DNA of 64,000 nt from Balanoglossus misakiensis (lineage: Eukaryota; Hemichordata). The position numbers were made by a program, and so were the translations under genes. A model generated the notes under the pieces. The model had not been told where the DNA came from and searched no databases. It saw only the letters and a program-made list of their open reading frames with translations. The stretch lies in NCBI GenBank assembly GCA_040954595.2, contig CM082586.2, forward strand, positions 4,650,001 to 4,714,000, written 5' to 3'. Every line of letters starts with the position of its first letter. Within the stretch, counting starts at the first letter, position 1. Shown here in pieces: positions 33,401 through 45,431 of the stretch.

Positions 33401-36400
33401 TTGAAAGAATGTGTATATAAGGAGCAACTTACTCAAATTGAGTCAGGTGATGATGATAACATGTACTTGATACTCGTACTTGCCCTGTGTTGCCTCGTTG
33501 GTGGCAAGGTTTTGATTGAAAATCAGAATTTGTTAGATGGTTAGATGATTGATTGATTTATTGATTGGGAATTCTTACAAGCTTGTGCAGATTGCATTCT
33601 TTTTCAGACTTGCAATTGTATTTAGAGAGATACTGTTTGTGTTGGTTACAATGTCGTTTAGACATTGTTGATTGGTTGCTGGTTGATGATATCAACATTA
33701 GGGTGTTAGTGTGTTGGTAATTTGTCACTTGTTTGGTGGTCAGACTATCTATAGTAGCCATAGAGTATATCAGTTCTGTGAGCCTTTGTGGTTTACTTTC
33801 ATGAATATTCATAACATGAACTGTCAACATTGGAATTTGGTTTCGTTTTGTGCAATTACCTCAGTTTATTATGTTCTAAAATTACTTTCGCTTTAACATA
33901 AAACCGAATGCAAGTACCTATTATATCATATTATTAGTAATTAAATTTGTAGTTTCAGTGTCAGCAAAAAATGCAGGTTTTGAGTTGGAATTATCGGTGT
34001 AAAAGTATACAGCGATAGTCACTTTGGTTGTCTGTTTTGATATTTGTTTTGCGAAGTAATTATTGAAGTATATGTCTACTGTCTGTGTGATCAGTCAATC
34101 ATAGATCATTGTAAGCAATCTCAAAACTTAAGCATTTTACCAGAAGAACTTTAGAAGGGATGAAACTAGTCATATGTACAACAAACTCAGTAACGTTTGA
34201 TGAAATTCTCATGCGAAAAGATTTAAAGATATGCTGCTTGATTTGAATTTAAGTCTCATAGAGATGGATTGAGTCACCAAGCATGTAGCCAACAATGGCT
34301 TCTTTCAGTCAGGGCTTCCTCACTCAGTAGAAAGGTCAGCAGGGATTCCAGAGAGTTTTTGAAGTTTTGAGGTCAAAGGTCAGCTGGCTGGAGCCTAGCA
34401 ACCCTGGCAACTTGCCAAGTTTGTACACACAGCGTTGTATGTTAATCTCAGAAAATTACGACTGTGAGAAGGGGGGTACGTCCCGTCCCATATATAAATT
34501 GGGACAGCTGTGATCTTGCGTGACCCAGAAGGAGAGAGACGGAGCCTTCGACATAAAATGTCGCTGTACCCCCCTGTATTTACAAATCTACACTTCCCCC
34601 TGGTAGGGCTTTCCCGCATTACCAAATATGGTGGCTGAATGCCAGTCCTGTGAATGCTCAGCTCCTTTCAGCCATGCCGTGGTTGTCACATGGCGTGTAC
34701 CTGTGGGTTAGGATATGGTGTGATGTGAGATCATAGTTCTGGTCAGGCCATGTCATGCTGTGATGATCTGCCTCTGTGAATGATAAGAGTTCATATCACT
34801 ATCACCATTCCTAGGAATATAATATCGTGGATTCAAGTGATTGATTATGTACAGGTTGCCCCCCATTCTGTACACCCTTGGAAAGAATTGATATTGTGTG
34901 TCACTAATAGTATTAGTAAAACCAGGACATTTGCCAGATGCATGTACTTATAATGCATCTGCTCTTGCATGTCAAGCTAGTCTGTGTGTTGTCCCCCTCC
35001 ATCACCAAGCATGACCTTGCTTAACCTACACTACAGCCACTGGGTTTCAGGTCAAGCTCGTCTACAGCCCCAATCTCTGAGGTCACCCAATTGGCCAAAG
35101 TCAAAAGACATGTCCCCATACTGTATGCGAGCAATAAGACATGTTCTACATGTAACTGCACCACAGGTTTGGCAAAAAAGGTGGACCCTGATCTCACTAA
35201 ACCAGCAATCTGGCCCGCTGACAAGAAATGCCTTGAAAGTTGGTTGACCCTTGCGTGCGTATGTACACATTGTGAAATGTTGAATTCTTTATTTATGAGT
35301 CATAGAGGGTGTTTCCTATATACAGTGTCCATGTATACCATTCATGTCGTGACCTGACACATTTAGATGAGTAGCCCCCATAGCCCATGCAAAGAGCACA
35401 TTATGTATGTGGGTTTGTTATAACAGTCAAACAATTAAAAGATGGACAACCATGTAATTTACAATATATTGTAAATCAACTTAGTACCGGTACATGTATA
35501 TTTACAATGCATGGTTCATGTTGGACACAGTAAATTTTAACAGGAAATGGCAAGTCTGAACTTTTGTCTGTTTCTCTCTTTATTGTAGATAAGCGAGAAG
35601 AAGCTAAAGGTCTCCTTAATTCTAAGGATGGCAAAGCAGGTGTGTGGATCTTCATTTTGAAATAAAGTGTACATCATTATGAAATGCTGTACAATGTACA
35701 TTGTACATGTATTTGTTCCAACTTTCATGCATGGTTTTACTTAAAATGCAATTGATGTGCTCAGGTTGTCAATTTTCTTACAACATAAACATTTGTAAAA
35801 CCAGTTCTTTTATAATTAATGTCTTTGTGTTCTTTTGTTTCTGTCAGGCAACAGTTCAAAGGACACTGGCGAAGCAGGATCTGATGGACCTACCCCGGCT
35901 AAAAAGCCGAGGATAGAACCTGTAAGAGCTAAACAGAAAGGGAGGAAGAAGGAACTAGCAACGTCTGGGAGATCAAAAGGGCGGCGTTCACAGAAGAATC
36001 TGAAAGCAGCCTTGAGGAGTCAACCGAAGAAGATTGCTCCGAGTGAAAACGACGACGGGCAGGTCAGACATAGGACTCGCAGGTCTGCGGAGAGCGAGGT
36101 TTTGACACTGGGATTGGAGAGTAGTACTCACATGGACAAGTATGATCGTATCAAATCGCGATCTGCGAAGCTTCAAGAAGGCAAGGAGAACACGGACAAG
36201 AAGAAGCAGGAAAGTCTTTCTCCGGGTACGGAAAGAGAGAAGGCTGTGTGTGAACCGGAGCCAGGCGCCGGGTCAGATGTGGAAATGCCGATTTTACATC
36301 CGGTCACTTTACAAGAAGCTGTGCCGGACAAAGGAAAGGATCCGCGGGAAAGCGAGAACAAGCGGGAAGCGGAGGGCGAATCGAACCCCGAAGAGGACGT

Positions 36401-39400
36401 CTCGAGAAAAAATGCGCTGGAAGCATTGCTGCAGATTACGCACAGCGAGTTGCACACCTTGTCAGCCAAGGAACACGAGCAGCAGATGTATTGCCAACAT
36501 GCCAGAGACTCTGAGCAGTCGCAGCTGCTGCAGCAACAGATTGCGCAGCAACAGGAGGCGGTATTGCGGCACCAGCAGCAGCAGCAGCAGCAACAACAGC
36601 AGCAGCTAGCCAGGGATGATGCTGCAGCTAATGACGAGAGAGGCGCTGTCTCCGGCAGCTACAACAGATCCGCTGTGAAAGTTTCGGACAGCGACAAGGG
36701 CATTGTGAAGTACCAATTGAAATCAGACAGTCTTGAGGAGCAGGGACTGAAGTTAGTGTACACTGCACAGACAGGGGATCAAATCGAGCATAATCCTGTC
36801 AGCTATGGCGCTTACAGACCGAGGAAGTCGAGCAAGCCGTTAGACCCCATGAGGGAGGTCGTGAAAAAAGACAGTAAACCACCCAAGAAACCTGGCAGAC
36901 ATATCTGCCAGTTCTGTGGTAGGGGGTGTGCCAAGCCCAGTGTACTGAAAAAGCACATCCGATCTCACACAAATGAAAGACCCTATCCGTGTAACATTTG
37001 TGGGTTTGCGTTCAAGACCAAAAGTAACCTCTACAAGCACAAGAAATCGCACGCCCACGCCATCAAGGCGGGACTGGCTCCAAATTTGGACGAAGCCACC
37101 AAAATCATTGACTATGCGGATCAAGACAACCTCGATGACTCTGAGACGGATAGCGACGATGACGACAGCGGCACCGGTGGAAGTCCCGAGAGCAGCTTCT
37201 CCAGCCATCATGTGCCGAGACAATGCGAGGGTGACGTGGACGATCAGACGTACCCTGAGAGAACGTGCGCGCCGATGACGCAGCAGTTTCTTCACGGACA
37301 CCCCATGCAGGTACATCCCCACATGCAAGGGGGCGCCATGCCAGTCTATCTCATGCCGCTGCAGGCGGTGTACTCGGGCGACGCGAGGTTGATGTACAAC
37401 ACTGTAGCTGGCCACGCCATGATGGGGCAGACGCTGGTGGAAAATCGGGCCGCGCAGGACAATCAAGTTGAGCCGGAAAAGGGAAGGCCGCTGCCTCCGG
37501 GCTTCTACGTTGAGCCAGCGTTTGAATCAAATGACAAATACCAGGACAGCAGAGTCAAACCCGAGGAAAGCCCGCCCGTGGTAAATGAGCAGAAGAAGGA
37601 AACGTGTGATGAAGCAGAGCAGAGTGTAGCCCAGGAAGAGGAGGTGGCCACCTCGAACAGTAAACCGGAGGAAAGTGAACAATCTGAGGCTCAGTCGGGC
37701 AAAGAAAACAGAAACTCTTTCCCGCCAGACAACGTGGCTGGATTTCAGATCGACATGCAGACGGGCAAAGCTGTGCCAGTGACGCACAATCTGACGCCGC
37801 AGTCCACAGCGCCCCCAGCGGGCAAAGTCAGCACGTCCGGGGATCCCGGTGCTGCCACCGAGGGCGCCGCACCGCAGACCCCCAAGAGTCTGGACAGGCA
37901 AAGCCTGACGGAGAGGATTAAGCAGCTGATCTCGCAGAACCAGGCCATCGTGGACAACCCGATTCTGGAGAGCGTGAAGCCCCGGCGGATGGCCGGCTCC
38001 AGGAGAGAAAGTGTGGACAACATCATCATCACCACAGAAAGGGGAGACGGTACAGTCTCCGTGACGACGAGCAAAGAACAAAGCAAAGTGGGTGACTCTG
38101 TCGACCACAGAGCGGGCAACGATGCTCCGACGCAAGCAAAGGAGGTCAAGCCTAAGAAAGAGAGAAAGCGAAGGAAAGACAAATCGAAAGTTGTGGAGAA
38201 CCCCGATACGAACCCAGAGTTGCCAGTTACAGTGCCACTTGATTCAAGATTAGCAGCTGAAATGCAGAGGGATGTCTCTGAGGCTATGATGCCAGGAAAG
38301 AAGGACGTCATCAGGAGTATCCTGATGCAGGGACGGGAAGAACAACCACCCCACCTTTGTAGTGTTTCAGTGCCACAGACTACAGGGGTAAACATTGCCA
38401 GTCCTACACAGTACTTACATGTAGGCGAGAAAATGAAACTCTATCGGGAGATTCCTCCACCGAGTGCCTTTGACATGAAGAGTGTCCGTCATGGCGCTAA
38501 AGCTCCAGGTATGCCATTACTTGGGCCGCACATGATTCCCCACACCGGAGCAGAATTCCACTTGCAAGAAGTTCCGCCGGTTAAAAGGCAAGGCACCCGG
38601 AAACCAAGGAGAAGGAAAGAGAAAAAGGAGACCGGAACGAATGTTCCAAGCAGCGAGAGTTCGTGCCAGTCGGATCATTTCCAGGAGGCCCACAAAGAGA
38701 TGTTGGCAAAGGTGAAACAAATAGCAGGACAGCACATTGCCGCCAAAACTCTAGCTCAGGAAATCTCCGTGATACAGCACACAAATGCAGTGCCGAACAT
38801 TCAGGGCCAAGCCGATACCAACAAAAGAGGTGAACTCCAGGATTCTACAGGCATGAATCATGAGATAGCTCGACAGCCGTTAACTTTTCCAACTACTTCA
38901 AGCGGTCCTTACTTACAGCCATCGGAGGGGTCGGTTGAGGAGAATTCGTCCATATTGAAACTTTACGAAATGGCAGGGACGACGATTGAAAAAGCAGAGC
39001 CTGCTACCCAAAAGAAACCACTAGATTTGAAACATTCTCCTACTTTAGAGAAGTCTGACGAACAATCATCAGTACAAGGAAACGTTCTTGTAGATGAAAC
39101 TGTGCCTTCTAAATTCCAAGTGATCAACCCAATCAAGGATGAGGAGAAAATGGGACAAGGGCGCATTATAGATTACTCACAACTGCCTCCATTAGACATT
39201 TCAAAACTTGCCTCTCCAAAGTACAGAAGTTATGAACCACCTACAGAAGCCAATGTCATTTCTAAGCCTCAGCCTGTTGTTGACGGTGTAAGCCAGGCAC
39301 CTGCTCAGTTACACCATAAAGTGACTGACTACTCCAGGATAGCCCCACTGTCAGAGGACATTGTCTTTCCCACAAACAAGAAGGCAAAGAAACACAGAAC

Positions 39401-42400
39401 AAGTTCGCTGACTTTGGAGATTCTAAGCACCCCTGTTTCAGAATCTGCAAAGGTGGACAGTTTGAAAGCCGTGGCCGTCAAAGCAAAGAGGATCTCAACA
39501 GATGTTTCCAGCACCGCTGTCGTGACGCCAACAGCCATGACGGTGTTATCATCACCACCGATGTCCTTTCAGTTTGACGGGAAACCACCGCCAAATGCTG
39601 TCACTCCGGTCACGCCTCGAGCAACAACGTTGCCGTCATTTGCAGTTCAGGCAGTCACGGTGTCTCCGGCTCAGACCCGGGGAACGCCACTCTCCCCTGC
39701 TGCCGGACATCCAGTATCCATCCCGCCAACTACCCTCTACGAAGTGTCCATTCCTTCAACCCCTGTAACGCCTGTCCCTGTCTTGTCCCCAGCTGTGTCT
39801 CTCCCAATCAACATATCCACAGTGTTATCGAAGCCTGTCTCTTCTCTTCCTGAGAGCCCTGCTCCGTCTCACCAGAGCAGACCTGTGGTCCTGTCGCCTT
39901 TATTGCCGAGGCAGTTATCAAGCGGTCAGATCATTGCCACTGTATCTCCCACAACCGCGACATCTGGGCAGGTCTTCAGTCTTGGACATGCGCCTGTGAA
40001 GACATCACCAGACGCAGCAGGAGGGCCAATTCCACCTAAACTTCTGATCTTCCGACCTGGCGAGCCGATTGCTGTGACGGCGCAGAGAATAACGACTCCA
40101 GTGACCCCAGGAACACCGGTCGGTACAATTCTGTATGCCCATGTGCCGTATGGAAATACTCCAGCAACTCTGCAAGCGCTTACTCACGTGACTTTCTGCT
40201 GCCTGCAGCGACCTCAACCGATGTACGTCGAGCAGGGAGCCAATCACGCCATCTCGATGTACTCCAATTGGAGGGTTGGGAATCAGAACACAAATCCCCT
40301 CGGCATGCCGACAAAAGTGCTGCTGTCGCTGTACAACTCCATGAGAAGGAAGAAGACGGGCTGCTTCTATGTAAGTGCCGCCATCACTCCACGCGGATCA
40401 GGCAATCTGACACATTCAAGCCTGTGGAACTATACCTACAGCACCAAAACTGAAGAGGCCGACGCTAATACGGAAACGGAATCAGTGAAGTCACCAACGA
40501 CCTCTGAGGGGAACAGCGAGGTCAAAGCCGTCCCACAGCCCGAGCACCCTCAGGAGAATATGATGCAGGAGCTGATAGAAAGGAAAATCAAGGAACGGAA
40601 AATGAAAGAACTGCTGGAGAAAAGTGAGCCCAGTCGTATCCCCATCTTCGAAGGTGGATACAAGTCCAACGAGGACTATGTTTACGTGAGGGGGCGGGGA
40701 CGTGGCAAGTACGTGTGCGAAGAATGTGGCATTCGGTGCAAAAAGCCGAGTATGCTGAAGAAACACATCCGAACCCACACAGATCTCCGTCCGTACCACT
40801 GTAAATTCTGCAACTTTTCCTTCAAGACCAAAGGAAACCTGACAAAGCACATGAAGTCGAAATCACACAACAAGAAGTGTCTGGAAAACGGCATTCCCAT
40901 TGACGGCGACCCGGATCATTCCTTTGACAGCTCTACGTCCAGGATGGACGGTCTGGATGACGACCACCAGTTCTCTGACGATGACGACGATGAGGAAGGA
41001 ACGGACTCTGCTGATTCGGAATCCGAGGGAGAACACGACGACGATTATTCGGAGCAGCCGATGGAGATCGACTCGTCGTCATCGGATTCTACGTCCGCAA
41101 GACTCAAGCTGGATCACCAGCCAGCGTTTGTTGCCATGGCAATGCCGGGCGAATCGGCACCGGATATCAAGGAGCTGGCTGCACCTCACATGTCACTGTC
41201 ATGTGCGCCGTCGTCCACCACCACTACCATAGTGTCCGGACACAACTTTGGACAGGTGCAAATCAACCAAATGCCAGAGACCCTGTTAGATAGCACAGCC
41301 AATGCGGATGGATCTTCCCCCACTGGAGAAACGCCCAAGAAGGCGGGACGGCTCGGCGGTCTGATCGATGCCTTGAAGACCAGAACAAAGTCGCAGTTTG
41401 ATCCTGTGACTGGCCAGGGCAAAGATGATGACGCTGGTCAGGAGAGCGAGGCAAGCACTAGTGACGTTGCTGCCAAAAAGCCGGAACCGTCTCCGGAGAA
41501 CCCAGCTCAGCCAACCGAGCGGAAACTCACGAAATCTGAAGTCGTCGGGAAACTCTCGCAGCACCTGAGTAACAAACACCAGCTCAACCTCCAGAAGCAA
41601 ATGGCAGACAGACAGATGATTCAGCAGTTGCTGCAACATCAGCAACAGCCGGACAGCCCGTCAACAGATGGCAGGTGGAACGCACAGCGATTAAATCCTG
41701 GGTACTCATCAGCGGTGGTGTTGACTCCACACCAAGGAAGCCTAAATTCTGCAAACCCGAGACCCATCTTAGACAAGTACGGACACATCACTCCACCTTT
41801 GCCGTATCTGTCAAACATGTACGCGTACCGCGTCTCCACGAGGGTCAGCGACACGACTCTCGGCCAGCAGCTGGTCCAGTCCAAGCCGTCCGCCGCGTTG
41901 GAAGTGAAGAGCGACGGTACACCGACAGAGAGCCAGAAACCAACCAGCCCAAGTGTGGTGAGAGCACAACTTGCGATGCCTGCCGTCTCGCTCAGCAGCG
42001 TCATGTTGACAACCCTTGTACCCAGCAGCACCACTCAGGCATCCCAGCCAGTCACCGATCAGACTAGAGTGTCTCAACCCCAGGTTTCAGTACCCATCCC
42101 TGTACAACAAGCTGCCACCACTGTATCTACTGTCTCGGCTGTTTTCACACCACCTGTTAGCACGGAACCAAAACCTGTTGTATCGAATGTACCTCCGAGA
42201 CGAGCATCTACCCCAGTGACACCCCCTGTTTCCTCTGCAGACATAGCAACAGATTTAAGCTCTAAACCAGTCAGCAGCACAGCATCATCCTCTTCCACAC
42301 CTTCATCAGCTGCACAGACAGCGTTATTTTCACTCTCGCCAAGCAATCTCTCAACCACATTCATCCAAGGACCCAAAGTTATAGTACAGCCAGTGAACAC

Positions 42401-45400
42401 AAACTCAGTTGCAGTGCAGTCTCTAGGCATCGGCTCGACAACAGTGGCATCCAGCACACTACCTCAAATTCCGTTAACCTTCACTGGGGGTAACATGGCC
42501 ATGTCATCTGCTCCTTCAAGGCCGGTGAGCAAGGAAGAGACTAATCGACTGTATTTTCCACCAGGAGCTCATCGAGCAGGCACTTCTGCAGGCTTTGCTG
42601 TTCCAAGTCCTACTCTGGTCATGCAAGATTTTCCTCGATCTCACAGCGCCTCTGAGGAACCAAAGAAGGGTACTGTCGGGATTCCGAAGTCGAGCAACAG
42701 AAAAGGTAACACGAGGAAGGATGAAGCTGCCAAATCGCCTGATGTGAATATGCTAGGGCCTGCAGGAAAAGAATTGTACGACATGGCCAAAGTGAACGTT
42801 AAGAAAGAAAAGAAAGGTGCAGAGTCAGTCTATACCTATGAACAACCACAGCAGTCAGGGACTGTACATGGAAAGAAGAAGCGACCAACGTCGTTGTTGC
42901 CTGCTACTTCGACTGGCTTTGCCGTCCTGCAGCCTGCTGCTCCATCTACGAGTGTCAACACAACCCTACAGCAGGAGAGTCCACCGGGTACCAAAGCGAA
43001 AGTCCCACCGCCGGACACTGAACCGATCTCCGACGATGAGGAGACCACTACGCAGCAGGAGAGCAACTTGCAGTCATCCGGAAGAGGTGACGCCAGAGAA
43101 GAGGTTGTTTTGTCACAGAGCAAGCTACACAACCTGCCCATCCCGTATCACTTGTTAGGAGGAGCAGTGTCGTTGTCATTACCGCATCAGATGACACCGA
43201 TCATGAGTACATCACCCATTCTTTCTGCGAGGGTATCTCAACAACCCCAGAACTTTGACCCCAAATCCAGTACTCTTCACAGCGACCAAAGACCAATAAT
43301 GTCCATATCAGCTTCGTCACCGCAAGCGCAGTTTGCACACAGTGCTGCGAGCTATACACCCTACATGAAGGGAACAACATCGTTTCCCACACATCAGCAG
43401 GCGGTTGTGGAGACAGTATCCCTGTCTCAGACACAGATGTCAACAGGAGCGGCTGCACTTCCGTACCATCAGCATATCTTGAGAGCCACTGTGGCCCAGC
43501 AGAATTCACCAGGCCGACAAAAGAAACAGTTGCACCAGCCTGCTTCCTGCGAACCACAGCAGCATTCTATCATCGGAGCAGCACTGAGCCAACAGCAGAC
43601 ATCCCCTCCTGCGCAACATTCTACAGGGCCAACGATTCTGCATCAGAACCAGTCCCAGCTCCGATCTGAACTGTCTCCGCTGCAGTCACCAAAGTCCAAA
43701 AAAGCATCAGAGCACGGTCTCTCTGACCAAAGCACAGCAGTGAGCCAATCGATGTCGGGAAGTCAGCAAAAATCACCCGAAAAGCCTCTGTCATTTAGTT
43801 TCCAGCAGCATTCTGCAAAATCATCATCTGTGCCACAGTATGCATCTCCAGGACTTGTATATTCGGCTCCCAGGATGACAACGTCCATACAGCAGTCTGC
43901 ACTATCACAACAGCAACTGTTAAATAGGACAGCAACATCCACCGTTGAGCAAACGCCGTCGCAGCAGCATCATCCCATCATAGCAGCAGCACTGTCGCAG
44001 CCCCAGACATCTGCGCACACAACGTTGTCTTTTCAACCGATGTCACCAAACAAGGTTGGGACGCAGTCGCAGTCCATCATTGCTGCCACCCTCTCTCAGT
44101 CTCTGTCTCAGCAACCACAAACGATCGGGGCCCACGTGCACAGGCCTGCCAGTGGACACCCCGCCATGATGGCTTCGTATCAGTTGGCCGCCGCTCTTGG
44201 TGTGACCTCCGTGCATCAGTCGGTGGGACAGACAAGCCAGTCGCAGTACAGTCTGCCAGTCAGCCAGCCCACGTCCACTGGGGTCCACGCAGCCTCCAGC
44301 CAGACGGTCATTCAGATGCAGATGGGGTCGGTCATGCTACCGCCAGAAGTCCGCATGACTCAGTCGCTGCAGCTGTCCAAGTCGCCCGGCTCCAGCGCGA
44401 TCAAGCAGCTGCTGCTCTCCAGGCCCCCACCGCGTCAGCTCAGCCCCGAAGAAGCCCTGCCGGGCCGGATGCCCAGCACAACCCACCCGTCGACCGCGAC
44501 GGACGCAGTGAATACAGTCTCGCAGCCTCTGGCCGTCACGTGTGGGCTCGGCATCCCCCGGATGGTGACAGTGGACAACGCATCTGCCAGCTTGCCGTTG
44601 TCGGGCGTCGCCGCACACGTGCTTCTGGACAAGTCGTCGCCCAAGCCCAGTGCACACGAGACTGCCGAGGATCTGTCCAAAGATCATCCGCCCGCTGCCC
44701 AGGGGATGCTGAAATGCACTGTGTGCTACCGAGACTTCCTGAAGCCCAGCCAGCTGCGTATTCACATGAGGATTCACGCAGATGATAGACCATTCACGTG
44801 CAAGGAGTGCTCGATATCATTCAGGACGAAGGGGCACCTGCAGAAGCACGAACGTTCACAGTCGCATCTATCCAAGGTGGAAGGTGTGGAACTGCCCACA
44901 GCGGACAGTCACGACCCTCGGCCGTTCAAGTGCAAAGAATGCCAGGTGGCGTTCCGGATACCGGGCCACCTGGCCAAACACCTGAGATCAAAGCTGCACT
45001 TCAACGCGCTGGACAGACAAGGCAAGGCGCCCCTGCACCTCCACGACAAGATGGACGACGACGCGTCGGAGAAGAGCCCCGCGTCCGATTCCGAACTGCT
45101 CGTGCTGAGCCCCAGCGGGGAGTCGTCGGACCGGTCCATGAAAACGCCGGATCTGGAAATACCGGATAGCTGCGAACCGCGGAACGAAAGCCGGGAGAAT
45201 GCACGGGGGACCGTCTGCGGAGGGAGCAGCAACGAAGAGATGAACAAATCCGAGACGAGAGACGGCGGGGGGAAAGAGAACCAGGCGGGCAACATCCGGG
45301 AGGTGAATTCTCCGAGTGAGGTCAAAGGTCAAGCAGAGTCCTGTCCCACCTCGAAGCCAGACACACCGGAGCCACAGTCATCAGCATCCAATACTGCCCC

Positions 45401-45431
45401 CAGTGTCACAGCAACGAAGGACGTCCAGTGA
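30404..45431 (+). CDS. HIVEP/Schnurri-type ZAS zinc-finger transcription factor
   Basis: Three exons (30404-30443, 35589-35639, 35848-45431) give about 3224 aa in one frame. The start MPRQKQTKPKRLE matches the basic N terminus of HIVEP proteins. Known members bind NF-kB-like and SMAD-associated DNA sites through paired C2H2 fingers (ZAS domains). Pair 1 is near residues 382-434 (ICQFCGRGCAKPSVLKKHIR) and pair 2 near 1651-1708 (CEECGIRCKKPSMLKKHIRT). Each is followed by an acidic Asp/Glu/Ser tract, as in the family. A third cluster of three fingers lies near 2985-3081 (CTVCYRDFLKPSQLRIHMRI). A conserved-looking block (ISMYSNWRV..NPLGMPTKVLL) precedes pair 2 near 1476-1561. Other features are a polyglutamine run near residue 250 and PLDLKHS near 1088, a possible CtBP site. 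Most of the rest is low-complexity Ser/Pro/Gln/Thr. It is expected to be a nuclear regulator. Confidence 0.95.
30444..35588 (+). other. First intron of the HIVEP gene (5.1 kb)
   Basis: It begins GTAAGC and ends TTGTAG, joining the 13-codon first exon to a 51-base second exon in phase 1. It is AT-rich, with a gattgatt stretch near 33545 and no recognisable genes on either strand. The open frames in it are short and unlike known proteins. Confidence 0.65.
36572..36606 (+). repeat. CAG/CAA repeat encoding polyglutamine
   Basis: About eleven consecutive Gln codons, mostly CAG with CAA interruptions, in the HIVEP coding exon. It is likely to vary in length between alleles. Confidence 0.9.
43558..44111 (+). 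repeat. Threefold diverged coding repeat in HIVEP (S/P-I-I-x-A-x-L-S-Q)
   Basis: Three occurrences in the Gln/Ser-rich region: HSIIGAALSQQQTS, HPIIAAALSQPQTS and QSIIAATLSQSLSQ. They are spaced by about 135 and 35 codons. The conserved aliphatic-Ala-Leu core in otherwise disordered sequence suggests a short helical interaction motif. Confidence 0.7.

Noticed and set aside
36840-37466. Long antisense ORFs across the HIVEP exon (also at 37527-38135, 37745-38395, 44337-44777 and others)
   Set aside because: Shadows of a GC-richer, stop-poor coding exon. The sense frame has unambiguous zinc fingers.
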